Assembly (NCBI GenBank): GCA_041987265.1
Contig: JBHIWT010000123.1
Span: 1-10,441, forward strand
Source: IH12 sp041987265
GTDB taxonomy: Bacteria > Pseudomonadota > Alphaproteobacteria > Caulobacterales > Hyphomonadaceae
Length of the DNA: 10,441 bases
Direction of reading: 5' to 3'
This document shows, piece after piece, positions 1 to 6,237 of the stretch (positions within the stretch are counted from its first letter, which is position 1; each line of letters starts with the position of its first letter). The notes below the pieces were generated by a model, which worked only from the letters and a program-made list of their open reading frames with translations, searched no databases and was not told the DNA's origin. The position numbers were made by a program, and so were the translations under genes.

Positions 1-335
1 TGTTTCATGTGAAGGACGCCGAGTTCAATCCGACTGGACGACAAGGCGTGTATTCGGGTTACCAGCCGTGGCTTGCGCGCGCCGGCAGATTCCGCTCGGT
101 TGGCGACGGTCAGGTCGACTTCAAGAGTATCTTCGCCAAGCTCGCTGGTTACGATTTCGATGGTTGGGCCGTTCTGGAGTGGGAGTGCTGCCTCAAACAC
201 CCGGAAGACGGCGCACGCGAAGGCGCGAAATTCATCGCGGATCACATCATTCGTGTTACCGATCGCGCCTTCGACGATTTTGCCGGCGGTGGAGATCCGA
301 CGGCGAACCGGCGGCTGCTAGGTCTCGATCGATGA
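1..335 (+). CDS. Sugar phosphate isomerase/epimerase, TIM-barrel family, C-terminal part (5' end outside the window)
   Basis: The reading frame is open from the first base (first full codon at 3) to TGA at 333-335, so the gene begins upstream. About 110 C-terminal residues are visible. They contain HVKD at the very start, the run GRFRSVGDGQVDF, and then VLEWEC. The His of HVKD and the first Glu of LEWE sit where the xylose-isomerase-like (AP endonuclease 2) TIM-barrel family has late metal ligands. GDG-x-[VI]-D-[FW] is a recurrent signature of the family members found beside Gfo/Idh/MocA oxidoreductases. Such proteins isomerise or epimerise keto-sugars, or eliminate from 3-keto-glycosides, in the cytoplasm; the substrate cannot be told from this fragment. 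Its TGA overlaps the next gene's ATG (ATGA at 332-335), so the two are probably translationally coupled. Family is fairly sure, reaction unknown. Confidence 0.82.
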   Translation, partial: FHVKDAEFNPTGRQGVYSGYQPWLARAGRFRSVGDGQVDFKSIFAKLAGYDFDGWAVLEWECCLKHPEDGAREGAKFIADHIIRVTDRAFDDFAGGGDPTANRRLLGLDR

Positions 336-1489
336 CTAGCCGGCTGAAGCTGGGAATGGTCGGCGGAGGCGATGGCGCTTTCATTGGCGCGGTTCATCGC
401 ATGGCGGCGCGGCTCGATGGAAGATGGGAGCTTGTTGCTGGCGCCTTCCAGTCTGATCCCGGCAAGTCCGTCGCCTTCGGCCGCAGTCTTGGGTTGAATG
501 AGGACCGCTGCTATCCAGACTTCAAACAAATGGCGACCGACGAGGCAAAGCGATCTGATCCGATCGACGCCGTTGCGATCGTCACCCCCAACCACATGCA
601 TCACCCAGTCGCTTGTGTGTTCCTCGACGCAGGAATCGCTATCATCTGCGACAAACCGCTGACGACATCAGCGGATGCTGCTGATGAGATCGCGCGCCGC
701 GTCAGGGATTCTGGTCTCCCATTCATTATGACTCACAACTACTCCGCGTATCCGATGATCCGCGAGGCGCGTGCGCGGGTTTCCAGCGGGCGGCTCGGCG
801 CCATTCGGCTGGTGGAAGTCGAGTACGCGCAGGACTGGCTTGCGACCGAGCTTCCCGGCAACAAGCAATCAGCATGGCGCGGCGACCCAAAACAGGCTGG
901 CCCGGGCGGCGCCCTGGGAGATATCGCCACGCACGCGTTCCAGCTGGCAGAATTCGTCGCAGGTGCTCGGGTGGAGCACGTCGCAGCCGATTTGTCCGCC
1001 TTCGTCGCTAACCGCAAAGTAGATGACAACGTGCACGCGATGCTGCGATTTGCAGGCGGGGCCAGAGGCATGTTGTGGGCCAGCCAGGTTGCCGTGGGCG
1101 CCGCCAATGGCTTGCGCATACGAGTCTACGGCGAGCGAGGCTCGATCAGTTGGGCACAGGAAACTCCAGACACTCTCGAACTGGGCGCGCTTGGCGAACC
1201 GAACCAGGTCTTGCGACGAGGCGGTCCCGGAGTTGGCAGCGCGGCGCAAGCTGCAACTCGTCTGCCTGGCGGACACCCCGAAGGGTACCTTGAGGCGTTC
1301 GCACAGATCTATTGCGAGGCGGCCGACATTGTTTCCGCGCACAAGCAGGGGAGCCCTGCTCCCCCCACGGCACAAATAACCCCTGGCGTCGTCGACGGGG
1401 TGCGTGGCGTTGCCTTCATCGAAGCCGCAATCGCGTCTAGTCAGAACAATTGCGCATGGACGCCGATCAAGCCGAAGGATGGAGATTGA
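332..1489 (+). CDS. Gfo/Idh/MocA family NAD(P)-dependent oxidoreductase
   Basis: A 385-residue protein, the normal length for this family. The N-terminal Rossmann domain opens with LGMVGGGDGAFIG (about residues 7-19). It is followed by TPNHMHHP (85-92) and by DKP at 107-109, the counterpart of the usual EKP motif with Asp replacing Glu. In the C-terminal sheet domain, GGALGDIATH (192-201) supplies the expected catalytic Asp197 and His201. No signal peptide is present, so it should be cytoplasmic. Family members oxidise or reduce sugar hydroxyl/keto groups, often at C3, with NAD(P). The frame is open upstream to base 68, but ATG at 332 is chosen because homologues start just before the Rossmann motif and it overlaps the preceding stop as ATGA. 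The DUF1080 gene begins 2 nt after its stop. In this context it may interconvert 3-keto- and hydroxy-sugars (inference). Confidence 0.92.
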   Translation: MTSRLKLGMVGGGDGAFIGAVHRMAARLDGRWELVAGAFQSDPGKSVAFGRSLGLNEDRCYPDFKQMATDEAKRSDPIDAVAIVTPNHMHHPVACVFLDAGIAIICDKPLTTSADAADEIARRVRDSGLPFIMTHNYSAYPMIREARARVSSGRLGAIRLVEVEYAQDWLATELPGNKQSAWRGDPKQAGPGGALGDIATHAFQLAEFVAGARVEHVAADLSAFVANRKVDDNVHAMLRFAGGARGMLWASQVAVGAANGLRIRVYGERGSISWAQETPDTLELGALGEPNQVLRRGGPGVGSAAQAATRLPGGHPEGYLEAFAQIYCEAADIVSAHKQGSPAPPTAQITPGVVDGVRGVAFIEAAIASSQNNCAWTPIKPKDGD

Positions 1490-1491
1490 CC

Positions 1492-2229
1492 ATGAAATGG
1501 CTCGCAACCCTGGCAGTTACAGCGTCTGTTCTCGTGCCCGGCTGTGCCGACGAAACGCAGACCTTTGGCGCCGAGGTTGAACCACTCGAAGAAACACAAA
1601 GCGCTGACGTCGCGCCTCGTCTTGGCGAGTGGCGATCATTATTCAATGGCGAGGACTATTCGGGTTGGCGTGTGTATCGCGGCGGCGCACCGGGCGATGC
1701 CTGGGCCATCGAAGACGGCGCGATGAAACTCACGCGGGGCGGCGGCGGTGACCTAGTGACCGAGGAAGAGTTTGGCTCATTCGAGCTGTCGCTTGAATGG
1801 AAGATCTCGCCGAACGGAAACAGCGGTGTGATGTATCTGGTGAAGGAGACAGACGCAGCACCCAACACCTACAATACGGGTCCGGAGATGCAGGTGCTCG
1901 ACAATGATGGTCACCCGGATGGAGGGATACCGTCGCACCGCGCCGGAGCTCTCTATGATTTCGCTCCGCCACTTGTCGACGCCAGCCGCCCAGTCGGCGC
2001 ATGGAATGAGGCCAAGATCGTGTTTGATGGCGCCAGCATCGAGCACTGGCTGAATGGCAGTCTCGTGGCTTCTTCCAGCTATGGCGATGATGCGTGGCGT
2101 CAGGCTGTCGCGGCTTCCAAGTTTCAGGACATGCCATTGTTCGGCCAGGCAGAACGCGGCCGCATCGCGCTACAGGACCACGGAGATGTGGTCTGGTATC
2201 GCAACATCCGGATTCGAACGCCGGAATAA
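1492..2229 (+). CDS. DUF1080 / 3-keto-disaccharide hydrolase domain lipoprotein
   Basis: A 245-residue protein. Its first 17 residues form a hydrophobic signal ending in VLVPGC, a lipobox with Cys18 as the lipidated residue; the +2 residue is Ala. The remainder is one PF06439-like concanavalin-type beta-sandwich: WRSLFNGEDYSGW at about 47-59, SPNGNSGVMYLV (106-117), GPEMQVLDNDGH (130-141) and the late WNEAKIVFDG. These are the usual landmarks of the domain. Characterised members hydrolyse 3-keto-O-glycosides after a dehydrogenase has oxidised C3. ATG 1492 is preferred over the upstream in-frame GTG at 1450 because GGAG (1481-1484) lies 7 nt ahead of it and a clean signal peptide results. It is the last gene of the plus-strand operon and would act in the periplasm or at the outer membrane on the product of the convergent GMC dehydrogenase. 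Domain assignment is firm; the substrate is not known. Confidence 0.9.
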   Translation: MKWLATLAVTASVLVPGCADETQTFGAEVEPLEETQSADVAPRLGEWRSLFNGEDYSGWRVYRGGAPGDAWAIEDGAMKLTRGGGGDLVTEEEFGSFELSLEWKISPNGNSGVMYLVKETDAAPNTYNTGPEMQVLDNDGHPDGGIPSHRAGALYDFAPPLVDASRPVGAWNEAKIVFDGASIEHWLNGSLVASSSYGDDAWRQAVAASKFQDMPLFGQAERGRIALQDHGDVVWYRNIRIRTPE

Positions 2230-2230
2230 C

Positions 2231-2253
2231 CTCAGAGCGTTTCGAACTCTGGG
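2231..2253. other. Hairpin at the junction of two convergent operons
   Basis: CTCAGAG (2231-2237) pairs with CTCTGGG (2247-2253): seven pairs including one T-G wobble, with a 9-nt loop containing TTCGAA. It begins 1 nt after the DUF1080 stop codon and is built from the last codons of the oppositely oriented small-subunit gene. It could act as a 3'-end structure for both transcripts, but neither side has a good T-run, so a classic intrinsic terminator is not supported. Confidence 0.35.
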
Positions 2254-2951
2254 TTGAGCGCGAGCCCCATTCCGGCCAGCACTGATCTCAGATGGTCGAG
2301 CGCTTCCTGCGTCGGCCCGGCGTAATCCCCGGTCGCCGGCGTGTTTCCGAGATAGCCCAGGTCACGCCAACCCGGCGCCGACGTGAAATACGCGCCCATG
2401 GTCAACGAACGGACCCGCGCGAAGAACTGCGCCGGCTTTTCATTCTCCGGTTTCACACGCTCGCGCCAAGCGATTTCGTCGACGATCTCCAGTCGCTCTG
2501 CAGCCTGCGCGAAGGCGAAATCCTTGCCGAACCGTTTGGATGACTCGCTATTCAACCAGCCAATACCGGGCACCACCAGCGCCCGGTCACCTTGCTGCCG
2601 TGGATACGGCGCGCTGACCCATTCGTTGAGAAACTCATGCGCGCCGATTTTTGAGGCGGCCGGAGCGTCTCCGTCCTGAGGCAGGATGATGTCAACCAAC
2701 ACCTCCAGTACCGAAAGCTCCGACTGGCTCAACGTCAGCGGCCAGGGAATAGTCGGCTCCAACAAATTTGGATCGCCGCCATATCCCGGGCCGGTAAGAG
2801 CTGCAGGTTCGATCCAGCTAAACTCGCCGGGGGGCGTGGTTGGCGACTCGCCGCACGCCGCCAGGGGGCCGGACGCCATCGCCGCCGCCAGCCAGCGCAA
2901 TGTCGCTCTGCGGTCCAGCTTCGGTTGCGCGTCAATCAATGTGTGTTTCAT
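2232..2951 (-). CDS. Gluconate 2-dehydrogenase subunit 3-like small subunit of a GMC dehydrogenase, Tat lipoprotein
   Basis: A 239-residue protein of the gluconate-2-dehydrogenase subunit 3 family (PF13618-like). The N-terminus has the twin arginine DRRATL (13-18), a hydrophobic stretch and LAAC with Cys33, so it looks like a Tat signal followed by a lipobox. The body shows family features: LTLSQSELSVLEVLVDIILP near 72-91, the FLNEWV helix, and a C-terminal segment ending TQEALDHLRSVLAGMG. In characterised FAD glucose and gluconate dehydrogenases, this subunit carries the export signal and escorts the folded, signal-less flavoprotein through the Tat system. That fits here, because the flavoprotein gene lies 9 nt upstream and has no signal of its own. 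A strong AGGAGG (2957-2962) precedes the ATG. It shares a 2-nt stop-to-stop gap with the convergent DUF1080 gene. Confidence 0.9.
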   Translation of the reverse strand: MKHTLIDAQPKLDRRATLRWLAAAMASGPLAACGESPTTPPGEFSWIEPAALTGPGYGGDPNLLEPTIPWPLTLSQSELSVLEVLVDIILPQDGDAPAASKIGAHEFLNEWVSAPYPRQQGDRALVVPGIGWLNSESSKRFGKDFAFAQAAERLEIVDEIAWRERVKPENEKPAQFFARVRSLTMGAYFTSAPGWRDLGYLGNTPATGDYAGPTQEALDHLRSVLAGMGLALNPEFETL

Positions 2952-2956
2952 CCGCG

Positions 2957-2962
2957 CCTCCT
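2957..2962 (-). promoter_or_regulatory. Ribosome binding site of the small-subunit gene, overlapping the GMC stop codon
   Basis: Read on the minus strand, AGGAGG stands 5 nt before the ATG and shares bases with the TAG stop of the upstream GMC gene (2961-2963). This placement implies one transcript and coupled synthesis of the two subunits. Confidence 0.75.
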
Positions 2963-4637
2963 ACAGTTCGCCGATGCGGAGCCGGTCCGCGATATGGTCG
3001 GAGGATCGCATCGCCAGCGCCATGATCGTGAGTGTGGGATTCTTGTGCGCCTTGGAGCAGAACACCGATCCATCGGTAAGGTAGAGATTATCGACGTCCC
3101 ACGCGCGTCCATAACTGTCGGTCACCGACGTCGCTGCCTCTGCGCCCATCCGAGCCGTGCCCACCTCGTGGATAATTTCGCCTCCGGTCGAGATTTGTTC
3201 GTGGGCGGGACGCGATACCGAAATGTCCTCCCCGCCCAACCTTTCGATCAGGTCGCGCATCGCGCCCTGGAAATGATCGACCTGATTAAGCTCGTGATCG
3301 GACCAAGCGAAATGGAACTTCAGAATGGGGATGCCGAACCGATCGGTCTTGTCGCCATCGATCTCACAATAGGAATTGCGATTGGGAATCATCTCGCCGC
3401 GCTGGGTCAAACCGATCCGCGCGCCATACTTCTGGCGAACCTCTGTGCGTAATCCGACCCCATACCCGTCAAGGCCATCGTATCCGCCCATTCCCGGCTC
3501 CCCAAAACCTCCCCCGATCTCGACATGGTAACCGCGAGGAAAATTCAGCTTGCCGGACAATTGTTCTCCATAGAGCCAGAACGGGATGTAGGCGTGCAGG
3601 CCGTGCGCCCCGCTCTCATTGTAGATCGGGCGGCCCTCAAGTGCCGGCATGTGTGCGGTCACGCGCGAACCAACCGTATCCATCAGGTTGCGTCCAACCT
3701 GCCCGCTGGAATTGGCAAGCCCTTCAGATCGACCGTTGGGTTTCGAGTTCAAAAGGATCCGCGCGGTTTCCCCTGTGCTGGCGGCAAGCACGACCACCCG
3801 CCCCTTCGCCTCGTGATGTTCTCCGGGTGCCTTGTCGATATAACGAACCCCGGACGCCTTGCCTGTCTCATCCAGCGTGACCTCGTAGACCATCGCGCCG
3901 GTCTGCACCGTCAGCTTGCCCGTCGCACGGGCCCACGGGAGCAAGGACGTCGTGGTTTGAAACGCCGCACCGATGGAACAACCGCGGCCGCATGGCGAAG
4001 CCCAGTAGCAGGGCTGGCGCTCGTCCACCTTGGTCGTCAGGATCGCGCGGCGGGCGGGCACCACAGGGATGTTCAGCGCGTCACCCCCAGCCTTGAGGAA
4101 CCATTCCCAGACCCGGAGTCGCGGTGGCGGCTGCAAGACGCCCGCGCCGGAGTCGGGATGATTTTCAAGACCAAGATTGGCCCCGTAGACGCCGACCAGC
4201 TTCTCGGTGCGATCATACCAAGGCGCGATTTCATCGTAGGACACCGGCCAATCAACACCCAGTCCGTCGCGCGAGTATGGTTTGAAGTCATATGGTCCCA
4301 TGCGGAACGAGTTGCGCGCCCAGTGATTGGTCCGTCCGCCCAGCATTCGGCTGCGCCACCAGATGAACTCTGACCCTTCCGCTACAGTATACGGCTCATC
4401 CGGTATGTCCCATCCGCCATCGACAGTCGCGTCGTAGTAGCCGAAGTCCTTGTCGGGCGTACCAACACCGCGCAATGGCGCATCGCGAGTGAAACTCAGC
4501 ATTGGCGCTTCTTCGGGATCGTAGTCGCGTCCCGCTTCCAGGATCAGCACACTGGCCCCGGCCTTGGTCAGCCCCCATGCCGACATCGCTCCGCCCGCGC
4601 CAGAGCCGACCACCACTGCGTCATACGTTTCCGTCAC
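2961..4637 (-). CDS. GMC-family FAD-dependent dehydrogenase, large catalytic subunit (candidate glycoside 3-dehydrogenase)
   Basis: A 558-residue flavoprotein starting at GTG 4637. The ADP-binding motif GSGAGG is at 11-16, with LEAG at 33-36. MLGGRTNHW (98-106) matches the FAD-covering GMC signature. HEVGTARMG (His490) and AHKNPTLT (His531, Asn533) form the C-terminal active-site region, His-x-Asn being the pair expected for proton abstraction. Cys210, Cys216 and Cys220 are spaced C-x5-C-x3-C, as in the Fe-S-binding region of the Burkholderia FAD glucose dehydrogenase large subunit. It should therefore pass electrons on rather than use oxygen. It has no signal peptide, so export with the Tat-bearing small subunit is inferred. 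Relatives include gluconate, sorbitol and glucoside-3-dehydrogenases and the Caulobacter lactose-oxidising LacA. The frame is open to a TTG at 4748, but that 37-residue extension has no family features. Confidence 0.92.
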   Translation of the reverse strand: MTETYDAVVVGSGAGGAMSAWGLTKAGASVLILEAGRDYDPEEAPMLSFTRDAPLRGVGTPDKDFGYYDATVDGGWDIPDEPYTVAEGSEFIWWRSRMLGGRTNHWARNSFRMGPYDFKPYSRDGLGVDWPVSYDEIAPWYDRTEKLVGVYGANLGLENHPDSGAGVLQPPPRLRVWEWFLKAGGDALNIPVVPARRAILTTKVDERQPCYWASPCGRGCSIGAAFQTTTSLLPWARATGKLTVQTGAMVYEVTLDETGKASGVRYIDKAPGEHHEAKGRVVVLAASTGETARILLNSKPNGRSEGLANSSGQVGRNLMDTVGSRVTAHMPALEGRPIYNESGAHGLHAYIPFWLYGEQLSGKLNFPRGYHVEIGGGFGEPGMGGYDGLDGYGVGLRTEVRQKYGARIGLTQRGEMIPNRNSYCEIDGDKTDRFGIPILKFHFAWSDHELNQVDHFQGAMRDLIERLGGEDISVSRPAHEQISTGGEIIHEVGTARMGAEAATSVTDSYGRAWDVDNLYLTDGSVFCSKAHKNPTLTIMALAMRSSDHIADRLRIGEL

Positions 4638-4643
4638 TCGACG

Positions 4644-4649
4644 TCCCCT
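4644..4649 (-). promoter_or_regulatory. Ribosome binding site that fixes the GTG start of the GMC dehydrogenase
   Basis: On the minus strand AGGGGA lies 6 nt before GTG 4637. The flavoprotein fold begins four residues after this start, so the site supports GTG 4637 over the TTG at 4748. Confidence 0.65.
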
Positions 4650-4666
4650 GCTCTGATTCCGATCCG

Positions 4667-4696
4667 AGCCTAGCGCGCAGCTGGAGCCAGTGTCGA
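4667..4696 (-). promoter_or_regulatory. Possible promoter for the GMC dehydrogenase operon
   Basis: On the minus strand TCGACA (4691-4696) and TAGGCT (4667-4672) are separated by 18 nt, giving 5/6 and 3/6 matches to the -35 and -10 consensus. The -10 reads GCTAGGCT with its flanks, recalling the alphaproteobacterial GCTA-type -10. Transcription would start near 4660, leaving a short leader with the AGGGGA site. It lies downstream of TTG 4748, so it agrees with the GTG start. By-eye match only. Confidence 0.28.
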
Positions 4697-4762
4697 CTGC
4701 ATTACGCTTGGCGCGGAGAGATCCACCGCCTACCGTGCAATAGAACAAACGAGGGGAGCGCC

Positions 4763-6112
4763 ATGCGCCGATCGGGATGGAATCGTCGAGAATATCTTAT
4801 GGGCGCGACGTCAGCAGGCGCGTTATCAGCATGCGCCACGGCGCAGACGCCCGCCAGCGCCAAACGCAAGCCCAACATCATCATCGTGCTGGCCGATGAT
4901 CTCGGCTACGGCGACGTCGGCGTCTATGGGGCCAACCTTATCCGCACACCTGCGCTGGACGAGATGGCGCGCGAAGGCGCGCGCATGAACTCATTCTACG
5001 CCTCCGCCAATGTCTGCACGCCGTCCCGGGCGGGACTGCTAACAGGGCGATACCCGATCCGCACCGGGCTCGCGCACTCGGTCATCCTGGCAAACGATAC
5101 GCGCGGTCTGCCCCTCTCTGAAACGACAATCGCCGAAGCCCTGAAACCGGACTACGCGACGGCACTGATCGGCAAATGGCACCTTGGCCACGTCGCCCCG
5201 TTTTGGCCGCCGACCGTGCAGGGGTTCGATCACTTCTTCGGGCTGCCATACAGCCACGACATCCAGCCGCTCGGGCTGTTCACTTCAGAACCGGGTGTCG
5301 AACTCACAGAGGAAGACGTCGATTTTCACCATCTTACCGAGCGATTCTTCGATCGCGGTTTCCGGTTCATCGAGGACAATCAGGATCGGCCATTCTTCCT
5401 GCTGATGGCGCTGACAGCGCCACACGTTCCGCTCGATCCGCATCCAGATCATGCCGGGCGCTCGCGCGCGGCCGACTACGGAGACGTTGTCGAGGAGGTA
5501 GACGCAAATGTCGGACGAATGTTCGAGCAGCTGAAGCGGTTGGGCCTAGATCGGGACACGCTGGTCATCGTGACCTCCGACAACGGCCCCTGGTTTGAGG
5601 GCTCTTCCGGTGGATGGCGCGACCGCAAGGGGGGCGCCGGCTGGGAAGGCGGCTATCGCGTTCCTTTCATCGCACGACACCCCGGTCATATCCCTCCGGG
5701 TGTCAGCAGCGATGCGATCGCGATGAACATAGACCTGATGCCGACATTGATGAATTGGGTTGGCGCCTCGCTGCCCGCAACGGAGATCGATGGAAAGGAC
5801 ATCGGTCCGCTGCTCCGAGGAACGGCCGGCCAATCCCAATCACCGCACGAAGAATTGGTCTTCTTCAATAACGAGAAGGTTGCAGCGATTCGCACACAGC
5901 GTTGGAAGCTGGTGGCGCGCACATATTACCGCACACTTGACCTCGCGATTCACAGCGCCGGCTATGACAGTCTGATCGACCTCGAGACCGACCCAGAAGA
6001 AGCCTATGACGTCTCGTCACTCTATCCCGATGTCCACGCCGACATGCTGCGGCGATTGAAGCGTGCGCAGGAGACGCTTGAACCGCTGGGTGTGCACGAA
6101 GAAACACCCTGA
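4763..6112 (+). CDS. Type I (formylglycine-dependent) sulfatase, Tat lipoprotein
   Basis: A 449-residue alkaline-phosphatase-fold sulfatase. NRREYL (7-12) is a Tat-like twin-arginine motif, and LSAC with Cys24 a lipobox, so it should be an exported lipoprotein. KPNIIIVLADDLGYGD (36-51) supplies the metal ligands Asp45 and Asp46. CTPSRAGLLTGR (85-96) is the full sulfatase signature, with Cys85 the residue converted to formylglycine. GKWHLG (137-142), APHVPL (219-224), SDNG (272-275; ligands Asp273 and Asn274) and Lys289 are all in place, so it looks active. It hydrolyses a sulfate ester, probably on a sugar. No maturase gene is in the window. ATG 4763 is preceded by GAGGGGAG (4751-4758); the open frame back to 4502 lies inside the divergent GMC gene and is not used. 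Divergence from that operon across 125 bp suggests shared control. Confidence 0.94.
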   Translation: MRRSGWNRREYLMGATSAGALSACATAQTPASAKRKPNIIIVLADDLGYGDVGVYGANLIRTPALDEMAREGARMNSFYASANVCTPSRAGLLTGRYPIRTGLAHSVILANDTRGLPLSETTIAEALKPDYATALIGKWHLGHVAPFWPPTVQGFDHFFGLPYSHDIQPLGLFTSEPGVELTEEDVDFHHLTERFFDRGFRFIEDNQDRPFFLLMALTAPHVPLDPHPDHAGRSRAADYGDVVEEVDANVGRMFEQLKRLGLDRDTLVIVTSDNGPWFEGSSGGWRDRKGGAGWEGGYRVPFIARHPGHIPPGVSSDAIAMNIDLMPTLMNWVGASLPATEIDGKDIGPLLRGTAGQSQSPHEELVFFNNEKVAAIRTQRWKLVARTYYRTLDLAIHSAGYDSLIDLETDPEEAYDVSSLYPDVHADMLRRLKRAQETLEPLGVHEETP

Positions 6113-6140
6113 ATCTGGTCTTTCCTCTGGATGTTCCAAC

Positions 6141-6168
6141 TTGCCAAGCTGGTTGCCGGGCGTAGGCT
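6141..6168 (+). promoter_or_regulatory. Possible promoter for the DUF3604 gene
   Basis: TTGCCA (6141-6146) and TAGGCT (6163-6168) are 16 nt apart inside the 125-bp gap after the sulfatase. The TAGGCT hexamer is identical to the candidate -10 of the GMC operon. The predicted leader is about 60 nt. By-eye match, so the gene could equally be read from the sulfatase transcript. Confidence 0.28.
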
Positions 6169-6237
6169 CCGCATCGACGCTCGCATTGCTCCGGTAGTGT
6201 GCGCAATGACAGCGGGCGCGCTTGGGGAGAACCAACT

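Noticed and set aside
68..331. N-terminal extension of the Gfo/Idh/MocA frame by 88 residues
   Set aside because: It is an arginine-rich shadow of the upstream isomerase gene; the family's Rossmann motif begins right after ATG 332, which overlaps the preceding stop.
869..1507. Minus-strand open frame of 212 codons opposite the Gfo/Idh/MocA gene
   Set aside because: Composition and lack of any domain mark it as a shadow of the coding strand.
3525..4373. Plus-strand open frame of 282 codons inside the GMC gene
   Set aside because: It is antisense to a gene with clear motifs throughout, and its protein has no recognisable domain; a GC-rich shadow frame.
4638..4748. Longer GMC dehydrogenase starting at TTG 4748
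   Set aside because: The 37 extra residues show no signal peptide or family similarity, while GTG 4637 has AGGGGA 6 nt upstream and sits just before the FAD motif.
6164..6173. Ten-base match AGGCTCCGCA shared with 9772-9781 in another intergenic region
   Set aside because: Short and GC-rich, with no shared flanks or fixed position relative to a start codon; likely chance.
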